Shown: positions 42,838 through 53,353, counted from the stretch's first letter. The stretch is DNA of 64,000 bases from Mycolicibacterium tokaiense (GCF_010725885.1 NZ_AP022600.1:4588001-4652000), one strand, 5' to 3'. The notes: generated by a model from the letters alone, not told the origin. Numbers and translations: made by a program.

Positions 42838-43980
42838 GTGTTCACCACCGACGTCGCACCGCTGGCATGGCTCGCCGACACCGAACAGCAGCGCCGCGCC
42901 GCGGGACTGCGCCGGTCCCTGCGCCCGCGGGGCGCCGCGCCCGTCGATCTGGACCTGGCCTCCAACGACTACCTGGGGCTCTCGCAGCATCCCGAGGTCA
43001 TCGAGGCCGGCATCGCCGCCTTGCGCACCTGGGGCGCCGGATCCACGGGCTCGCGGCTGGTCACCGGGGACACCGAGCTGCACCAGGAGTTCGAGCGGAC
43101 GCTCGCCGAGTTTGTCGGCGCACCTGCTGCGCTGGTGTTCTCCTCGGGATACACCGCCAACCTCGGCGCGGTGGTGGCGCTGTCGGGTCCCGGTTCCCTG
43201 ATCGTCTCCGACGCGTACTCGCACGCCTCGCTGGTGGACGCCTGCCGGCTGTCGCGGGCCCGGGTCCACGTCGCCGCACACCGCGACGTCGACGCCGTCG
43301 CCACCGTGCTGGCCGCGCGCACCGAGGACCGGGCGCTGGTCATCACCGACTCGGTGTTCAGCGCCGACGGTGCGTTGGCGCCGTTGCAGCAGCTGCACGA
43401 CGTGTGCCGACGCCACGGCGCGGTGCTGTTGGTCGACGAGGCCCACGGCCTCGGGGTCCGCGGAGACGGCGGTCGCGGCCTGCTGCAGGAGGCCGGCCTG
43501 GCCGACGCCCCGGACGTCGTCATGACGACGACGCTGTCCAAAGCACTGGGCAGCCAGGGCGGCGCGGTACTGGGCTCGGTGGCGGTGCGTGACCACCTGA
43601 TCGACGCCGCCCGGACCTTCATCTTCGACACCGGGCTGGCACCCGCCGCCGTCGGTTCGGCGCTGGCCGCGCTACGCCTGTTGGCCGCCGAACCGCAGCG
43701 GGCGGACGCGGTGCTGCGCCACGCCCGGGTGCTGGCGCAGATGTGCGGTGTCACCGGGGAACCGCAGTCGGCCGTGGTGTCGGTGATCCTCGGTGAGGCG
43801 GATGTCGCGGTGGCTGCCGCGCAGGCCTGCCTGGACCGCGGTGTCCGGGTCGGATGCTTCCGGCCGCCGACGGTGCCTGCCGGGACGTCGCGGCTGCGCC
43901 TGACGGCCAGGGCGTCGCTGACCCCCGACGAGCTGGCGCTGGCGCAGGCCGTGCTCACCGAGGTGTTGGCATGTCGGTAG
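42838..43980 (+). CDS. bioF: 8-amino-7-oxononanoate synthase
   Basis: A 380-residue PLP enzyme condensing pimeloyl thioester with alanine to [64 protein letters not shown] and the PLP lysine K235 in [13 protein letters not shown] are the family motifs. Start is GTG 42838. It is expressed from its own BioQ-controlled promoter 30 bp upstream and overlaps bioD by 10 bp. Confidence 0.96.
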   Translation: MFTTDVAPLAWLADTEQQRRAAGLRRSLRPRGAAPVDLDLASNDYLGLSQHPEVIEAGIAALRTWGAGSTGSRLVTGDTELHQEFERTLAEFVGAPAALVFSSGYTANLGAVVALSGPGSLIVSDAYSHASLVDACRLSRARVHVAAHRDVDAVATVLAARTEDRALVITDSVFSADGALAPLQQLHDVCRRHGAVLLVDEAHGLGVRGDGGRGLLQEAGLADAPDVVMTTTLSKALGSQGGAVLGSVAVRDHLIDAARTFIFDTGLAPAAVGSALAALRLLAAEPQRADAVLRHARVLAQMCGVTGEPQSAVVSVILGEADVAVAAAQACLDRGVRVGCFRPPTVPAGTSRLRLTARASLTPDELALAQAVLTEVLACR

Positions 43981-44663
43981 TGGTGATCACCGGTACGGGC
44001 ACCGGTGTCGGCAAGACCGTGGCCACCGCCGCGCTGGCCTGCCACGCCCGGTTCACGAATCTGCCGGTGGCGGTGTGCAAACCGGTGCAGACCGGCACCG
44101 ACCCGGCAGACGGCGGCGCCGGTGATGACGACCTCGCCGAGATCGGCCGGCTCGCCCAGGTCACCGCACTGCGCGGCGTCGCCCGCTACCCGCAGCCGTT
44201 GGCGCCCGCGGCGGCGGCCGAGCTGGCCGGGCTGCCGTTGCCCACCGCCGACGAGCTGGTCACCGCCATCCGGGACCTCGACGCCCCGGGGCAGTTGACC
44301 CTGGTCGAGGGGGCCGGGGGACTGCTGGTCCAGCTCGCCGCGGACGGGGTGACCCTGCGCGAGCTGGCCGCCGAGCTGACCGCCCCCGTCGTCGTGGTGG
44401 TCTCCGCGGAGCTCGGCACCTTGAACCACACCGCGCTCACGCTGGAGGCGCTGGCGCACCGGGGGCTGGACTGCGCCGGGCTGGTGATCGGCTCCTGGCC
44501 GGCGGCGCCCGGGTCCGCGGAGATCTCCAACCGCGGTGCGCTCGCCGAGCTGGCGCCGGTGCGGGCCGCCCTGCCCGCGGGCGCGGGGTCGCTGTCAGCC
44601 CAGGATTTCACCACGCTGTGTTCGGCGGCGTTCGACACCGCCTGGGTGGCCGGGCTGATCTGA
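43971..44663 (+). CDS. bioD: Dethiobiotin synthetase
   Basis: A 230-residue ATP-dependent carboxylase closing the ureido ring of dethiobiotin. The P-loop is [10 protein letters not shown] at the N-terminus; CKPVQTG binds substrate and [12 protein letters not shown] is the conserved second motif. The start ATG 43971 lies inside the end of bioF. Matches Rv1570. Confidence 0.95.
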   Translation: MSVVVITGTGTGVGKTVATAALACHARFTNLPVAVCKPVQTGTDPADGGAGDDDLAEIGRLAQVTALRGVARYPQPLAPAAAAELAGLPLPTADELVTAIRDLDAPGQLTLVEGAGGLLVQLAADGVTLRELAAELTAPVVVVVSAELGTLNHTALTLEALAHRGLDCAGLVIGSWPAAPGSAEISNRGALAELAPVRAALPAGAGSLSAQDFTTLCSAAFDTAWVAGLI

Positions 44664-44670
44664 TGACACC

Positions 44671-45183
44671 GTGGCGCATTCCATCGAATTGACCTTCGAC
44701 GATCAGACCGACGCCGCGCTGCGGGCGGTCTGGGACGCCCTCGACGCCGCCGGGGTGCCGAGCCAGAACCGGGTCCAGTCGGACACCAACCGCCCGCACG
44801 TCACCGTGACGGTGGCCGGGCATCTCGACGCCGGCGTCGACGCCGGGCTGGCCACCCTCGGCGACCGGTTCCCGCTGCCGTGCACCGTCGGGGCGCCGCT
44901 GCTGTTCGGCCACGGCCGATTCGTGCTGGCGCAGTTGATCGTGGCGTCCGCGCCGCTGCTGGACCTGCACCGCGACATCCACACGCTCTGCGCGCCCTAC
45001 CGGGACGTCAGCGTCCCGCACACCGAGCCGGGGCAGTGGACCCCGCACGCGACGCTGGGCCGGCGGTTGTCCGCCGAGCAGATCGGCGTGGCCCTGGCGT
45101 GTGTGCCCGGTGACCTGTCGGCCGCCTTCGTGGGGTTGCGCCGCTGGGACGGCGACGCCAAGGTCGAACACCGGCTGATCTAA
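44671..45183 (+). CDS. 2'-5' RNA ligase/cyclic phosphodiesterase superfamily protein
   Basis: A 170-residue two-histidine phosphoesterase. The paired HxT motifs are HVTV (H43, T45) and HATL (H126, T128), at the spacing used by 2'-5' RNA ligases and cyclic phosphodiesterases; the two half-domains flank them. It is 7 bp behind bioD on the same strand and so probably co-transcribed with bioFD, although no link to biotin is known. It overlaps the convergent bioQ end by 4 bp. Substrate not predictable. Confidence 0.82.
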   Translation: MAHSIELTFDDQTDAALRAVWDALDAAGVPSQNRVQSDTNRPHVTVTVAGHLDAGVDAGLATLGDRFPLPCTVGAPLLFGHGRFVLAQLIVASAPLLDLHRDIHTLCAPYRDVSVPHTEPGQWTPHATLGRRLSAEQIGVALACVPGDLSAAFVGLRRWDGDAKVEHRLI

Positions 45184-45749
45184 CTGGTGGCGCGGACCGC
45201 CATCCCGTCGATCAGCAGCGCGAGGCCGAAGCCGAAGGTGTCCGGGCGGTCGAACGCCGGCCCGCCGGTCGGCAGCGCCCCGGCCGAGTCCAACTGGAGA
45301 CGGGACTGCTCGTCGACGGTGAAGCCCAGCGTGTAGTAGATGATCGTGCGCGCCGCCAGCTCGGCTTCGGCCTCCGGCATGCCGGCATCGCGGGCGGCGG
45401 CCGTCAGCAGCCCCACCACCAGCGGCATGGCCGCGGACTGGCCGGAGGCGAAGCTGGCCGATACCAACTCGGCGCCGTCGGTGTGGGAGAGCAGGGCGTC
45501 GCGCAGCCGGGTGCACACCGTGGCGATGCGCTCACGCCAGCCCAGCCCGTCGACGCAGCGGCAGGCCGGGCGCAGCAGCTCATCGGCCACCGCGCCCAGC
45601 AGTTCCTGCTTGTTGGCGAAATGCCAGTACAGGGCGCCGGCGGTGACGTCGAGCTCGCGCGCCAGTCGGCGCATCGTCAGGTCGGCGATCCCGAAGTTGT
45701 CCAGGATCCGGGTGGCTGTGGCGATCACGTCGCGTTTGTGCAGCTGCAC
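45180..45749 (-). CDS. bioQ: TetR-family repressor of biotin genes (BioQ)
   Basis: A 189-residue TetR regulator. The N-terminal HTH reads KRDVIATATRILDNFGIADLTMRRLARELDVTAGALYWHFANKQELLGAV. The C-terminal helical domain would bind an effector signalling biotin status. It is divergent from bioB and faces one of two TGAAC-N3-GTTCA sites, the arrangement described for M. smegmatis BioQ, which represses bioFD, bioB and itself. A TAGGCT hexamer (minus strand, 45761-45756) lies 6 nt before GTG 45749, giving a leaderless autoregulated message. M. tuberculosis lacks it here. Confidence 0.9.
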   Translation of the reverse strand: MQLHKRDVIATATRILDNFGIADLTMRRLARELDVTAGALYWHFANKQELLGAVADELLRPACRCVDGLGWRERIATVCTRLRDALLSHTDGAELVSASFASGQSAAMPLVVGLLTAAARDAGMPEAEAELAARTIIYYTLGFTVDEQSRLQLDSAGALPTGGPAFDRPDTFGFGLALLIDGMAVRATS

Positions 45750-45754
45750 ACCGC

Positions 45755-45777
45755 TAGCCTAACCTGAACACCGTTCA
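45755..45777. promoter_or_regulatory. BioQ operator and divergent -10 elements of bioQ and bioB
   Basis: TGAAC-ACC-GTTCA at 45765-45777. Upstream, TAGCCT (45755-45760) and TAACCT (45760-45765) are candidate -10 hexamers for bioB, and the reverse strand carries TAGGCT for bioQ. The bases TAACCTGAAC and GTTCAAGT are shared with the bioF operator. Confidence 0.88.
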
Positions 45778-45804
45778 AGTGGCAGACAGGGATGGAGCCC
45801 AGCC

Positions 45805-46812
45805 GTGACACAAGCCGCACTCGACATCCTCACCGAGGCCCGCCAGCAGGTGCTCGACAGAGGTCAAGGCCTCGACCGGGACCAGGTGCTGCAGGTGCTG
45901 CAGCTGCCCGACGACCAGCTCGAGGAGCTGCTGGCGCTCGCCCATGACGTCCGGATGCGCTGGTGCGGCCCCGAGGTCGAGGTCGAGGGGATCATCAGCC
46001 TCAAGACCGGCGGCTGCCCGGAGGACTGTCACTTCTGCTCGCAGTCCGGGCTGTTCGCCTCGCCGGTGCGCAGTGCCTGGCTGGACATCCCCAGCCTGGT
46101 GGAGGCGGCCAAGCAGACCGCCAAATCCGGTGCCACCGAGTTCTGCATCGTGGCCGCGGTGCGCGGCCCCGACGAGCGGCTGCTGACCCAGGTGGCCGCG
46201 GGCATCGAAGCCATCCGCAACGAGGTCGACATCCAGATCGCCTGCTCCTTGGGCATGCTGACCCAGGAACAGGTGGACCGCCTCAAGGACATGGGCGTAC
46301 ATCGCTACAACCACAACCTGGAGACCGCGCAGTCGTTCTTTCCGAACGTTGTCACCACCCACTCGTGGGAAGAGCGCTGGAGCACCCTGGAGATGGTGCG
46401 CGAGGCCGGTATGGAGGTCTGCTGCGGCGGCATCCTGGGCATGGGTGAGACGCTGGAGCAGCGCGCCGAGTTCGCCGCCAACCTGGCCGAGCTGAACCCC
46501 CACGAGGTCCCGCTGAACTTCCTGAATCCCCGTCCGGGCACCCCGTTCGGTGATCTGGAGGTGCTGCCGGCCAACGAGGCACTCAAGGCGGTCGCCGCCT
46601 TCCGGCTGGCGCTGCCCCGCACGATGCTGCGCTTTGCCGGTGGCCGCGAGATCACCCTCGGCGACCTGGGCGCCAAGCAGGGCATCCTCGGCGGCATCAA
46701 CGCCGTGATCGTCGGCAACTACCTGACCACGCTGGGCCGCCCGGCCGAGGCCGACCTGGAATTGCTCGAAGACCTGCAGATGCCCATCAAGGCTCTCAAC
46801 GCGAGCCTCTGA
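45805..46812 (+). CDS. bioB: Biotin synthase
   Basis: A 335-residue radical SAM enzyme inserting sulfur into dethiobiotin. The radical SAM cluster ligands are C71, C75 and C78 in [17 protein letters not shown]-region and later [29 protein letters not shown] and [10 protein letters not shown] are BioB blocks. The start is GTG 45805. It is first in an operon with bsaP and a membrane protein, controlled by BioQ. Confidence 0.97.
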   Translation: MTQAALDILTEARQQVLDRGQGLDRDQVLQVLQLPDDQLEELLALAHDVRMRWCGPEVEVEGIISLKTGGCPEDCHFCSQSGLFASPVRSAWLDIPSLVEAAKQTAKSGATEFCIVAAVRGPDERLLTQVAAGIEAIRNEVDIQIACSLGMLTQEQVDRLKDMGVHRYNHNLETAQSFFPNVVTTHSWEERWSTLEMVREAGMEVCCGGILGMGETLEQRAEFAANLAELNPHEVPLNFLNPRPGTPFGDLEVLPANEALKAVAAFRLALPRTMLRFAGGREITLGDLGAKQGILGGINAVIVGNYLTTLGRPAEADLELLEDLQMPIKALNASL

Positions 46813-46836
46813 CTCGATCTGTACAAAGGCAAGGTG

Positions 46837-47082
46837 ATGGTTTACTCGACTGCCTCGCCGGAGCCGGTGGCCGCCGGCGCCTACAACGTCTACACCGGTG
46901 TCGCCACCGAGGACGCTGCCGGTGCCGCCGTGCCCACCGCCGCGCAGCTGGGCCTGGAGCCGCCGCGGTTCTGCGCGGCCTGCGGGCGCCGGATGATCGT
47001 GCAGGTGCGCCCGGACGGGTGGCGGGCGGCCTGCTCGCGGCACGGCCAGGTGGACTCCCGGGATCTGGACACCCGCCGGTGA
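46837..47082 (+). CDS. bsaP: Biotin synthase auxiliary protein
   Basis: An 81-residue protein matching the Rv1590 type recently reported as BsaP, an accessory protein that mycobacterial BioB needs to turn over. A disordered Ala/Thr-rich N-terminus precedes a metal-binding-like motif RFCAACGRR...[10 protein letters not shown] with C46, C49, C66 and H69, which could hold an iron-sulfur or zinc centre. ATG 46837 is taken (GTG 46834 is adjacent), with AAAGG upstream. It lies 24 bp after bioB and overlaps the next gene by 4 bp. Confidence 0.88.
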   Translation: MVYSTASPEPVAAGAYNVYTGVATEDAAGAAVPTAAQLGLEPPRFCAACGRRMIVQVRPDGWRAACSRHGQVDSRDLDTRR

Positions 47083-47723
47083 CGGCCGACGCGCCGCGCA
47101 CCGGGCGGGGTCGCGCCGCACTGACGGTGGTGGCGGGAATGACCGTCGTCGGGGCCGTGGTGGGCGCGCTGTGGGCCTGGTGGGCGCCGCCGGTCCACGG
47201 AGTCTTCGCTCTGACCCGCGCCGGCCAACGCGTGCAGAGCTATCTCGGCGAGGAAGCCGACCACTTCTTCGTCGCGGCGTTCCTGATGCTGGGGATGCTG
47301 TGGGTGGTGGCGGTGGTGGCACCCGTGTTGGTCTGGCAGTGGCGGGCGCATCGCGGACCGCTGCTGGCCGCAGCACTGTCGCTGGGTGCGGTGCTGTCGT
47401 CGGCGGCGGCGTGCGCCGTGGGAGCGCTGCTGATGTCGTCGCGTCACCCGGCCGTCTCACTGGACACCGCGCCGATCAGTCCCGAGGCGCGGGTGTACTA
47501 CTACACCGAGGCGCCGTCGGTGTTTTTCGGTTCCTCACCCCTGCAGGCGGCGGCGACACTGTTGTTGCCTGCCGCCACGGCCGCGCTGGTGTACGCGCTG
47601 TTCGCGGTGGCCACTGCCCGTGACGATCTGGGGGCCTACCCGCCGGTGGAGCCGGTGTATCTGCCGTATCCGCTGCCGGCGCAGCAGGCGCCCACCTCAG
47701 CGGTCGAAACGGGAGAGCGGTAG
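47079..47723 (+). CDS. Four-helix membrane protein of the bioB operon (Rv1591-like)
   Basis: A 214-residue membrane protein with four transmembrane helices: [69 protein letters not shown] and [17 protein letters not shown]. The loop after helix 1 ([24 protein letters not shown]) and the C-terminal Pro/Tyr-rich tail ([14 protein letters not shown]) are distinctive. GTG 47079 overlaps the bsaP stop by 4 bp. DUF2567-type mycobacterial protein of unknown function; a role in biotin metabolism is only implied by operon membership. Its last 27 bp overlap the convergent lipase gene. Confidence 0.78.
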   Translation: MTADAPRTGRGRAALTVVAGMTVVGAVVGALWAWWAPPVHGVFALTRAGQRVQSYLGEEADHFFVAAFLMLGMLWVVAVVAPVLVWQWRAHRGPLLAAALSLGAVLSSAAACAVGALLMSSRHPAVSLDTAPISPEARVYYYTEAPSVFFGSSPLQAAATLLLPAATAALVYALFAVATARDDLGAYPPVEPVYLPYPLPAQQAPTSAVETGER

Positions 47724-49079
47724 CCGCTCGAGCTGGCGGCCGGTGATCACCTTGGTGGCGATCACACCGAGGCGCAGCATCCCGCGGTAGGTGGACGGGT
47801 TCAGCAGCGTCGGCCACTTGGTGCGGGCCAGGTGCTCGCCCAGCGGCCGGTCGGCGAAGCGGTCGCGCAGCCAGCGCAGGGTCATCGGTGCCGACATCGG
47901 GTGCAGCAGCATGTGCTCGCTGAACATGTCGCGGTGATAGGTGACTTCACACCCGCCGGCGGTGTAGACCTCGGCGAGGGTGTCGATGTCGTCGACCGAC
48001 ACGATGCGGTCGTGCACCGCCTGCACGATCAGCACCGGCACCCGGGGCGCTGCGGTGCCCAGCTTGATGTCGGCAAACACCTGCTGGACCTCGGGGCCGG
48101 CCAGGATCTCTTCCAGCGGCAGATCCACCAGGTTGTCCATGTCCTTCCGGACGAGCCGCAGGATGGCGCTCATCGTGGTCTGGGTCTCCAGCTTGCGCAG
48201 CATCGCCTTGCCCTCGTCGGTGGCGTGCTGCTGGATCAGCCGGTCCAGGTCGGGGTAGATGTGGGTCAGGGCGGCGACCACCATGGCGGGCAGGCCGGAG
48301 TAGATGCTGCCGTTGAGCCGGCGGAACGCGTGGCCTAGATCGCCCACCGGCGAACCCAGGACGGCGCCGACGATGTTGAGTTCCGGGGCGTAGTCGGCGG
48401 CCACCTCGGCAGCCCAGGCGGTGGCCAGTCCGCCGCCGGAGTACCCCCACAGCCCCAGCGGGGACGTCTCCGACAGACCCAGGCGGTCCAGGCTGGTGGC
48501 GGCCCGCAGCCCGTCGAGAATGTGGTAGCCCGGTTCCACCGGTGCGCCCCACAACCCGCGCAGACCCTCGTGATCGGGGACGGACACCGCCCAGCCCTCG
48601 GCCAGGGCGGCGGCGATCAGCAGCAGCTCCAACTGTGCCAGCGAACCCGCGGCACGGGCGCCGCGGCGCAGGGCGTAGGACGGGAAGCACCGGTCGGACA
48701 CGGCGTCGATGGCGCACTGGTAGGAGACCACCGGGCACGGTGTCTGTGCGGTGCGCTCGGTGGGCACCAGCAGGGTGGTGACGGTGGCCTCTGGCTCGCC
48801 GTGCAGGTCGGTGGTGCGGTAGAGCAGTTGCGTGGCGGTGAACTGCTGGGGGATCAAGCCCAGGAAGGCCAGCTCGACGTCGCGGGAGCGCAGCACGGTG
48901 CCGGGCTCGGCGTGCTCGAAGCCGGCGGGCGGCAGGTAGAAGGGATCGTCCTGGGGAAGCTGCGGGCGGGGGAGCAGCGGCCTACGGCCACGTGGCAGCT
49001 CCTCGTGCGGTGCGGCGCCGATCCACGCGGCACCCATGGTGTCGGTGGCGGTCGCTGTGGCGGCGTTGCCCACGTCCAT
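47697..49079 (-). CDS. Secretory-lipase family esterase/lipase (Rv1592c-like)
   Basis: A 460-residue alpha/beta hydrolase of the LIP (secretory lipase) family. The nucleophile elbow is GYSGGG in [15 protein letters not shown]. The acid and histidine are probably in [13 protein letters not shown] and the FSEHMLLHP segment. [18 protein letters not shown] and [14 protein letters not shown] are family blocks. Start ATG 49079 follows a strong AGGAGG with 6-nt spacing; the ATG at 49109 lies upstream of that site. No classical signal peptide is seen. Probably acts on short- to medium-chain lipid esters. Confidence 0.9.
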   Translation of the reverse strand: MDVGNAATATATDTMGAAWIGAAPHEELPRGRRPLLPRPQLPQDDPFYLPPAGFEHAEPGTVLRSRDVELAFLGLIPQQFTATQLLYRTTDLHGEPEATVTTLLVPTERTAQTPCPVVSYQCAIDAVSDRCFPSYALRRGARAAGSLAQLELLLIAAALAEGWAVSVPDHEGLRGLWGAPVEPGYHILDGLRAATSLDRLGLSETSPLGLWGYSGGGLATAWAAEVAADYAPELNIVGAVLGSPVGDLGHAFRRLNGSIYSGLPAMVVAALTHIYPDLDRLIQQHATDEGKAMLRKLETQTTMSAILRLVRKDMDNLVDLPLEEILAGPEVQQVFADIKLGTAAPRVPVLIVQAVHDRIVSVDDIDTLAEVYTAGGCEVTYHRDMFSEHMLLHPMSAPMTLRWLRDRFADRPLGEHLARTKWPTLLNPSTYRGMLRLGVIATKVITGRQLERLPLSRFDR

Positions 49080-49143
49080 GCCTGTCCTCCTCGCAGCCGA
49101 AGCAGCCATTCTCTCTCAGAGAACCCTTAGGAAACCACTCGGG

Positions 49144-49839
49144 TCAGCTTGGCGGACGGAAAGCGGCAAACTCGTCAGTGACACGCAGCCGGGATTCGGT
49201 GAATTTGTAGAAGGCGGCCGGCCTGCCCCCGCTGCGGCCCGACTGCGCGGTGGTGCCGGTCCGGGTGATCACGCCGCGCCGGGCCAGCACCCGCTGCAGG
49301 TTGGTGGCATCCACCTGGTAGTCCAGGGCCGCACTGTAGATGTCGCGCAACGTCGAGAGCGCGAATTCTCTTGGCGCCAGCGCAAATCCGATGTTGGTGT
49401 AGGAGAGCTTGGCGGCCAGCCGGCTGCGCGCGTGCGCCACCATGGGGCCGTGGTCGAACGCCATCGGTGGCAACTGATGCACCGGGTGCCAGCGGGTGTC
49501 GGCGGGCAGTTCCGGGGTGGCGGGCGAGGGCACCAGGCCCAGGAATGTGGTGGCGATGGTGCGGGTGTCGCCCGGTACCCGCTGCGGATCGGAGAAGACG
49601 GCCAGCTGCTCCAGGTGAGCGATCTCACGCAGGTCCACCTTCTCGGCCAGTTGACGGCGCACCGAACGGATCATGTCTTCGTCGTGCTCCAGCCGGCCGC
49701 CGGGCAGTGCCCAGGCCCCGCGCTCGGGGTCCAGGGCCCGTTCCCAGAGGAGCACGCTGAGCTGCGGGTTCCTCGATTCGAGGTGGCGGACCTGGAAGAC
49801 GACGGCGAGCACTTCATGGGCAGTGCTACGATGTGGCAT
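49144..49839 (-). CDS. nrtR: NrtR-like Nudix-fold repressor of NAD biosynthesis
   Basis: A 231-residue protein with an N-terminal Nudix fold ([28 protein letters not shown]) and a C-terminal winged-helix part ([41 protein letters not shown]). The Nudix box [21 protein letters not shown] departs from GX5EX7REUXEEXGU at the catalytic REUxEE (RQLAEK), so hydrolysis is doubtful and a sensory role likely, as in NrtR. It is divergent from nadABC over a perfect palindrome. ATG 49839 is chosen because a TATGAT -10 (minus strand, 49852-49847) lies exactly 7 nt upstream, giving a leaderless message. Confidence 0.85.
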   Translation of the reverse strand: MPHRSTAHEVLAVVFQVRHLESRNPQLSVLLWERALDPERGAWALPGGRLEHDEDMIRSVRRQLAEKVDLREIAHLEQLAVFSDPQRVPGDTRTIATTFLGLVPSPATPELPADTRWHPVHQLPPMAFDHGPMVAHARSRLAAKLSYTNIGFALAPREFALSTLRDIYSAALDYQVDATNLQRVLARRGVITRTGTTAQSGRSGGRPAAFYKFTESRLRVTDEFAAFRPPS

Positions 49840-49862
49840 GTTTTCGATCATAAGTCGAAAAC
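49827..49862. promoter_or_regulatory. NrtR operator with divergent nrtR and nadA promoters
   Basis: Perfect arms GTTTTCGA (49840-49847) and TCGAAAAC (49855-49862) flank a 7-nt spacer. The spacer-side bases give TATGAT, the nrtR -10, on the minus strand. On the plus strand TACGAT (49827-49832) is a -10 for nadA, placing its start point at the edge of the operator. One bound repressor would shut both promoters. Confidence 0.85.
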
Positions 49863-49884
49863 CTCGATGGCGAAAGGAGCGGTC

Positions 49885-50922
49885 ATGACAGTCCTCGATC
49901 GCATGGACGCATTGACGGCCCAGATCACCAACGGCCCGGACGGCTACTCCGGTGTCATCGGCGACGAGGCGTGGGCGCAGCAGATCCGCCGGCTGGTCGA
50001 GATGCGCGGCGCCACGCTGCTGGCGCACAACTACCAGCTGCCCGCCATCCAGGACGTCGCCGACCACGTGGGCGACTCGCTGGCCCTGTCGCGCATCGCG
50101 GCCGAGGCGCCGGAGGACACCATCGTCTTCGCCGGTGTGCACTTCATGGCCGAGACCGCCAAGATCCTCTCGCCCGAGAAAACCGTCCTGATCCCTGATC
50201 AGCGGGCCGGCTGCTCGCTGGCGGACTCCATCACCGCCGACCAGCTCCAGGAATGGAAAGCCGAACACCCCGACGCCGTGGTGGTGTCCTACGTCAACAC
50301 CACCGCCGCGGTGAAGGCACTCACCGACATCTGCTGCACGTCGTCCAACGCCGTCGAGGTGGTGGCCTCGATTCCCGAGGACCGTGAGGTGCTGTTCTGC
50401 CCGGACCAGTTCCTGGGCGCGCACGTGCGACGCGAGACCGGGCGCCAGAACCTGCACATCTGGGCCGGCGAGTGCCACGTGCACGCCGGAATCAACGGCG
50501 ACGAACTGGCCGAGCAGGCCCGCACCCACCCCGACGCCGAACTGTTCGTCCACCCTGAATGTGGTTGCGCCACTTCGGCGTTGTACCTGGCCGGCGAAGG
50601 CTCGTTCCCGGCCGAGCGGGTCAAGATCCTGTCCACCGGCGGCATGCTCGATGCCGCCCGCGACAGCAGCGCCCGCCAGGTGCTGGTGGCCACCGAGGTC
50701 GGGATGCTGCACCAGTTACGCAGGGCCGCACCGGACATCGACTTCCAGGCGGTCAACGATCGGGCGTCGTGCCGGTACATGAAGATGATCACCCCCGCGG
50801 CGCTGCTGCGCTGCCTGGTGGAGGAGGCCGACGAAGTGCACGTCGACGCCGAGACCGCCCGGCTGGCCCGGCGCAGCGTCACGCGGATGATCGAAATCGG
50901 ACAGCCCGGCGGCGGGGAATGA
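49885..50922 (+). CDS. nadA: Quinolinate synthase
   Basis: A 345-residue [4Fe-4S] enzyme condensing iminoaspartate with dihydroxyacetone phosphate to quinolinate. [52 protein letters not shown] and [10 protein letters not shown] are conserved; cluster cysteines are expected in AGCSLAD/DICC, PECGC and near SCRYMK. Start ATG 49885 has AAAGGAG 5 nt upstream; the long open stretch before it is antisense to nrtR. First gene of nadA-nadB-nadC. Confidence 0.97.
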   Translation: MTVLDRMDALTAQITNGPDGYSGVIGDEAWAQQIRRLVEMRGATLLAHNYQLPAIQDVADHVGDSLALSRIAAEAPEDTIVFAGVHFMAETAKILSPEKTVLIPDQRAGCSLADSITADQLQEWKAEHPDAVVVSYVNTTAAVKALTDICCTSSNAVEVVASIPEDREVLFCPDQFLGAHVRRETGRQNLHIWAGECHVHAGINGDELAEQARTHPDAELFVHPECGCATSALYLAGEGSFPAERVKILSTGGMLDAARDSSARQVLVATEVGMLHQLRRAAPDIDFQAVNDRASCRYMKMITPAALLRCLVEEADEVHVDAETARLARRSVTRMIEIGQPGGGE

Positions 50923-52496
50923 ACCGACCCCTCGCCGCCTGCGGCGGCAGCCGATTCTGGCAGCTGCGCACCGACGTCGTGGTCATCGGCACCGGCGTCG
51001 CCGGTCTGACCGCGGCCCTGGCCGCCCACCGGCAGGGGCGCCGGGTCCTGGTGCTGAGCAAGACGGCCGACACCTCGACCGCCTACGCCCAGGGCGGTAT
51101 CGCCGTGGTGATGCCCAGGACCGACGATTCCGTGGATGCCCATGTCGGCGACACGCTGGCCGCCGGCGGCGGACTGTGTGATCCCGACGCGGTGCGCTCC
51201 ATCGTCGCCGACGGTCACCGCGCCGTTCGCACCCTGGTGGCCGACGGGGCCCGTTTCGACGAAAAGCGAGGCGGCAGTTGGGCACTGGGGCGCGAAGGTG
51301 GGCACACCCGGCGCCGCATCGTGCATGCAGGCGGCGACGCCACCGGGGCCGAGGTCCAGCGCGCCCTCACCACCGCCGCCGCCCAGCTGGACATCCGGAC
51401 TGAGCACGTTGCCGTGGCCCTGCTGCGCGACGATGACGCGATCACCGGGGTCTCGGTGCTCAGCCCGCAGGGGCCGGGCATCATCCACGCCCCCGCGGTG
51501 ATCCTGGCCAGCGGTGGACTCGGGCAGCTGTACACCGCCACCACCAACCCCGAGGGTGCCACCGGTGACGGCATCGCCCTGGCGCTGTGGGCCGGCCTGC
51601 CGGTCGCCGACCTGGAGTTCATCCAGTTCCACCCCACGATGCTGTATTCGGCGAACGGGGGCCGACGCCGGCCGCTGATCACCGAGGCGCTGCGCGGTGA
51701 GGGAGCCGTCCTGGTCGACGCGCGCGGTGAGCCCGTCATGGCCGGTGTGCACCCGATGGGAGATCTCGCGCCGCGCGACGTGGTGGCCGCCGCCATCGAT
51801 GCCCGCCTGCGGGATACCGGTGCGGAGTGTGTGTATCTCGATGCGCGGCACGTGGACCGGATCGCTCAGCGATTCCCGACCGTCACCGCCGCCTGCCACA
51901 CTGCCGGCATCGACCCCACCCGCCGGCCCATTCCCGTGGTGCCCGGCGCGCACTACTCCTGCGGTGGGGTGGTCACCGACGTATTCGGGCGGACCGAGCT
52001 GGCGGGGCTGTATGCCGCAGGCGAGGTGGCCCGCACCGGGATGCACGGCGCCAACCGGCTGGCCTCCAACAGCCTGCTCGAAGGCCTGGTCGTCGGTGGC
52101 CGGGCCGGTGTGACCGCCGCCGATTTCGCCGCCGGGTCGCCGGCCCGCACCGCGCAGATCTCCGACGACGCGGTTGTCCCCACCTTGAAGCGGCCGGCGC
52201 TGCAGCAGGCCATGACCCGGTGGGCCTCGGTGGTGCGCGACGCCGACGGATTGCGAGCGCTGCGCAACACGGTCGAGTCCGCCGCGTCCGCTCGGGCCCG
52301 TACCCGCGGGCAGTTCGAGGATGGCGCGCTCACCACCACCGCGGCGGCGCTGGCCGCAGCGGCGACCGCGCGCACCGAGAGCCGCGGTGCGCACCACCGC
52401 GGCGATCACCCGGACGCCGACGATGCGCTGGAACACAGCGCGACGGTGCGACTGGTCGACGGCCGGGCCCTTGTCGAGACGGTGGTGGTGTGCTGA
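50919..52496 (+). CDS. nadB: L-aspartate oxidase
   Basis: A 525-residue FAD enzyme oxidising aspartate to iminoaspartate. The dinucleotide motif is [64 protein letters not shown] and [35 protein letters not shown] are L-aspartate oxidase blocks. ATG 50919 overlaps the nadA stop by 4 bp. Confidence 0.96.
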   Translation: MNRPLAACGGSRFWQLRTDVVVIGTGVAGLTAALAAHRQGRRVLVLSKTADTSTAYAQGGIAVVMPRTDDSVDAHVGDTLAAGGGLCDPDAVRSIVADGHRAVRTLVADGARFDEKRGGSWALGREGGHTRRRIVHAGGDATGAEVQRALTTAAAQLDIRTEHVAVALLRDDDAITGVSVLSPQGPGIIHAPAVILASGGLGQLYTATTNPEGATGDGIALALWAGLPVADLEFIQFHPTMLYSANGGRRRPLITEALRGEGAVLVDARGEPVMAGVHPMGDLAPRDVVAAAIDARLRDTGAECVYLDARHVDRIAQRFPTVTAACHTAGIDPTRRPIPVVPGAHYSCGGVVTDVFGRTELAGLYAAGEVARTGMHGANRLASNSLLEGLVVGGRAGVTAADFAAGSPARTAQISDDAVVPTLKRPALQQAMTRWASVVRDADGLRALRNTVESAASARARTRGQFEDGALTTTAAALAAAATARTESRGAHHRGDHPDADDALEHSATVRLVDGRALVETVVVC

Positions 52497-53353
52497 TGAG
52501 ACTCACTGACACCGAGTTCGTCGAAGCCCGGGCAGCCATCGCCCGCGCGCTCGACGAAGACCTCCGCTACGGGCCCGACATCACCACGTTGGCAACGGTT
52601 TCCGCAGACGCCACCACCACGGCGGCGGTGGTGACCCGCCAGCACGGCGTGGTCGCGGGCATCGACATCGCCCTGCTGGTGCTCGACGAGGTTCTCGGAC
52701 CCGACGGGTACCGGGTGCTGGGCCGTGCCGACGACGGCGACACCCTGCTGCCCGGCGACGCGCTGTTGACCCTGGAGTCGAAGACCCGGGGGCTGCTGAC
52801 CGCCGAGCGCACCATGCTGAACCTGGTGTGCCACTTGTCCGGCATCGCGACCGCCACCGCGGAATGGGTGGCCGCGGTCGAGGGCACCCACACCCGCATC
52901 CGCGACACCCGCAAGACCATGCCCGGCATGCGGGCATTGCAGAAGTACGCGGTGCGCGTCGGTGGGGGAGTCAACCACCGGATGGGCCTCGGTGATGCGG
53001 CACTGATCAAGGACAACCACGTGGCGGCCGCCGGATCGGTGGTGGCTGCACTGCGGGCGGTCCGCGAGGCGGCTCCGGACCTGCCCTGTGAGGTCGAGGT
53101 GGATTCCCTGCAGCAGCTCGACGAGGTGCTCGCTGAGGACATCGAGCTGATCCTGCTGGACAACTTCGCGGTGTGGGAGACCCAGATTGCGGTGCAGCGC
53201 CGCGACTCCCGCGCTCCCAAGGTGCAGCTGGAGTCCTCCGGCGGCCTGTCGGTGGACTCTGCGGCGGCCTATGCCGGCACGGGCGTGGACTACCTGGCGG
53301 TCGGTGCCCTCACCCATTCGGTGCGGGTGCTCGACGTCGGTCTGGACTTCTGA
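52496..53353 (+). CDS. nadC: Nicotinate-nucleotide pyrophosphorylase (carboxylating)
   Basis: A 285-residue phosphoribosyltransferase turning quinolinate and PRPP into nicotinate mononucleotide. ALDEDLRYGPDITT, SKTRGLLTAERTMLNLVCHLSGIAT, IRDTRKTMPGMRALQKYAVRVGGGVNHRMGLGDAALIKDNH and VQLESSGGLSVDSAAAYAGTGVDYLAVGALTHS are family blocks with the PRPP/quinolinate-binding Arg and Lys residues. ATG 52496 shares one base with the nadB stop. Confidence 0.97.
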   Translation: MRLTDTEFVEARAAIARALDEDLRYGPDITTLATVSADATTTAAVVTRQHGVVAGIDIALLVLDEVLGPDGYRVLGRADDGDTLLPGDALLTLESKTRGLLTAERTMLNLVCHLSGIATATAEWVAAVEGTHTRIRDTRKTMPGMRALQKYAVRVGGGVNHRMGLGDAALIKDNHVAAAGSVVAALRAVREAAPDLPCEVEVDSLQQLDEVLAEDIELILLDNFAVWETQIAVQRRDSRAPKVQLESSGGLSVDSAAAYAGTGVDYLAVGALTHSVRVLDVGLDF

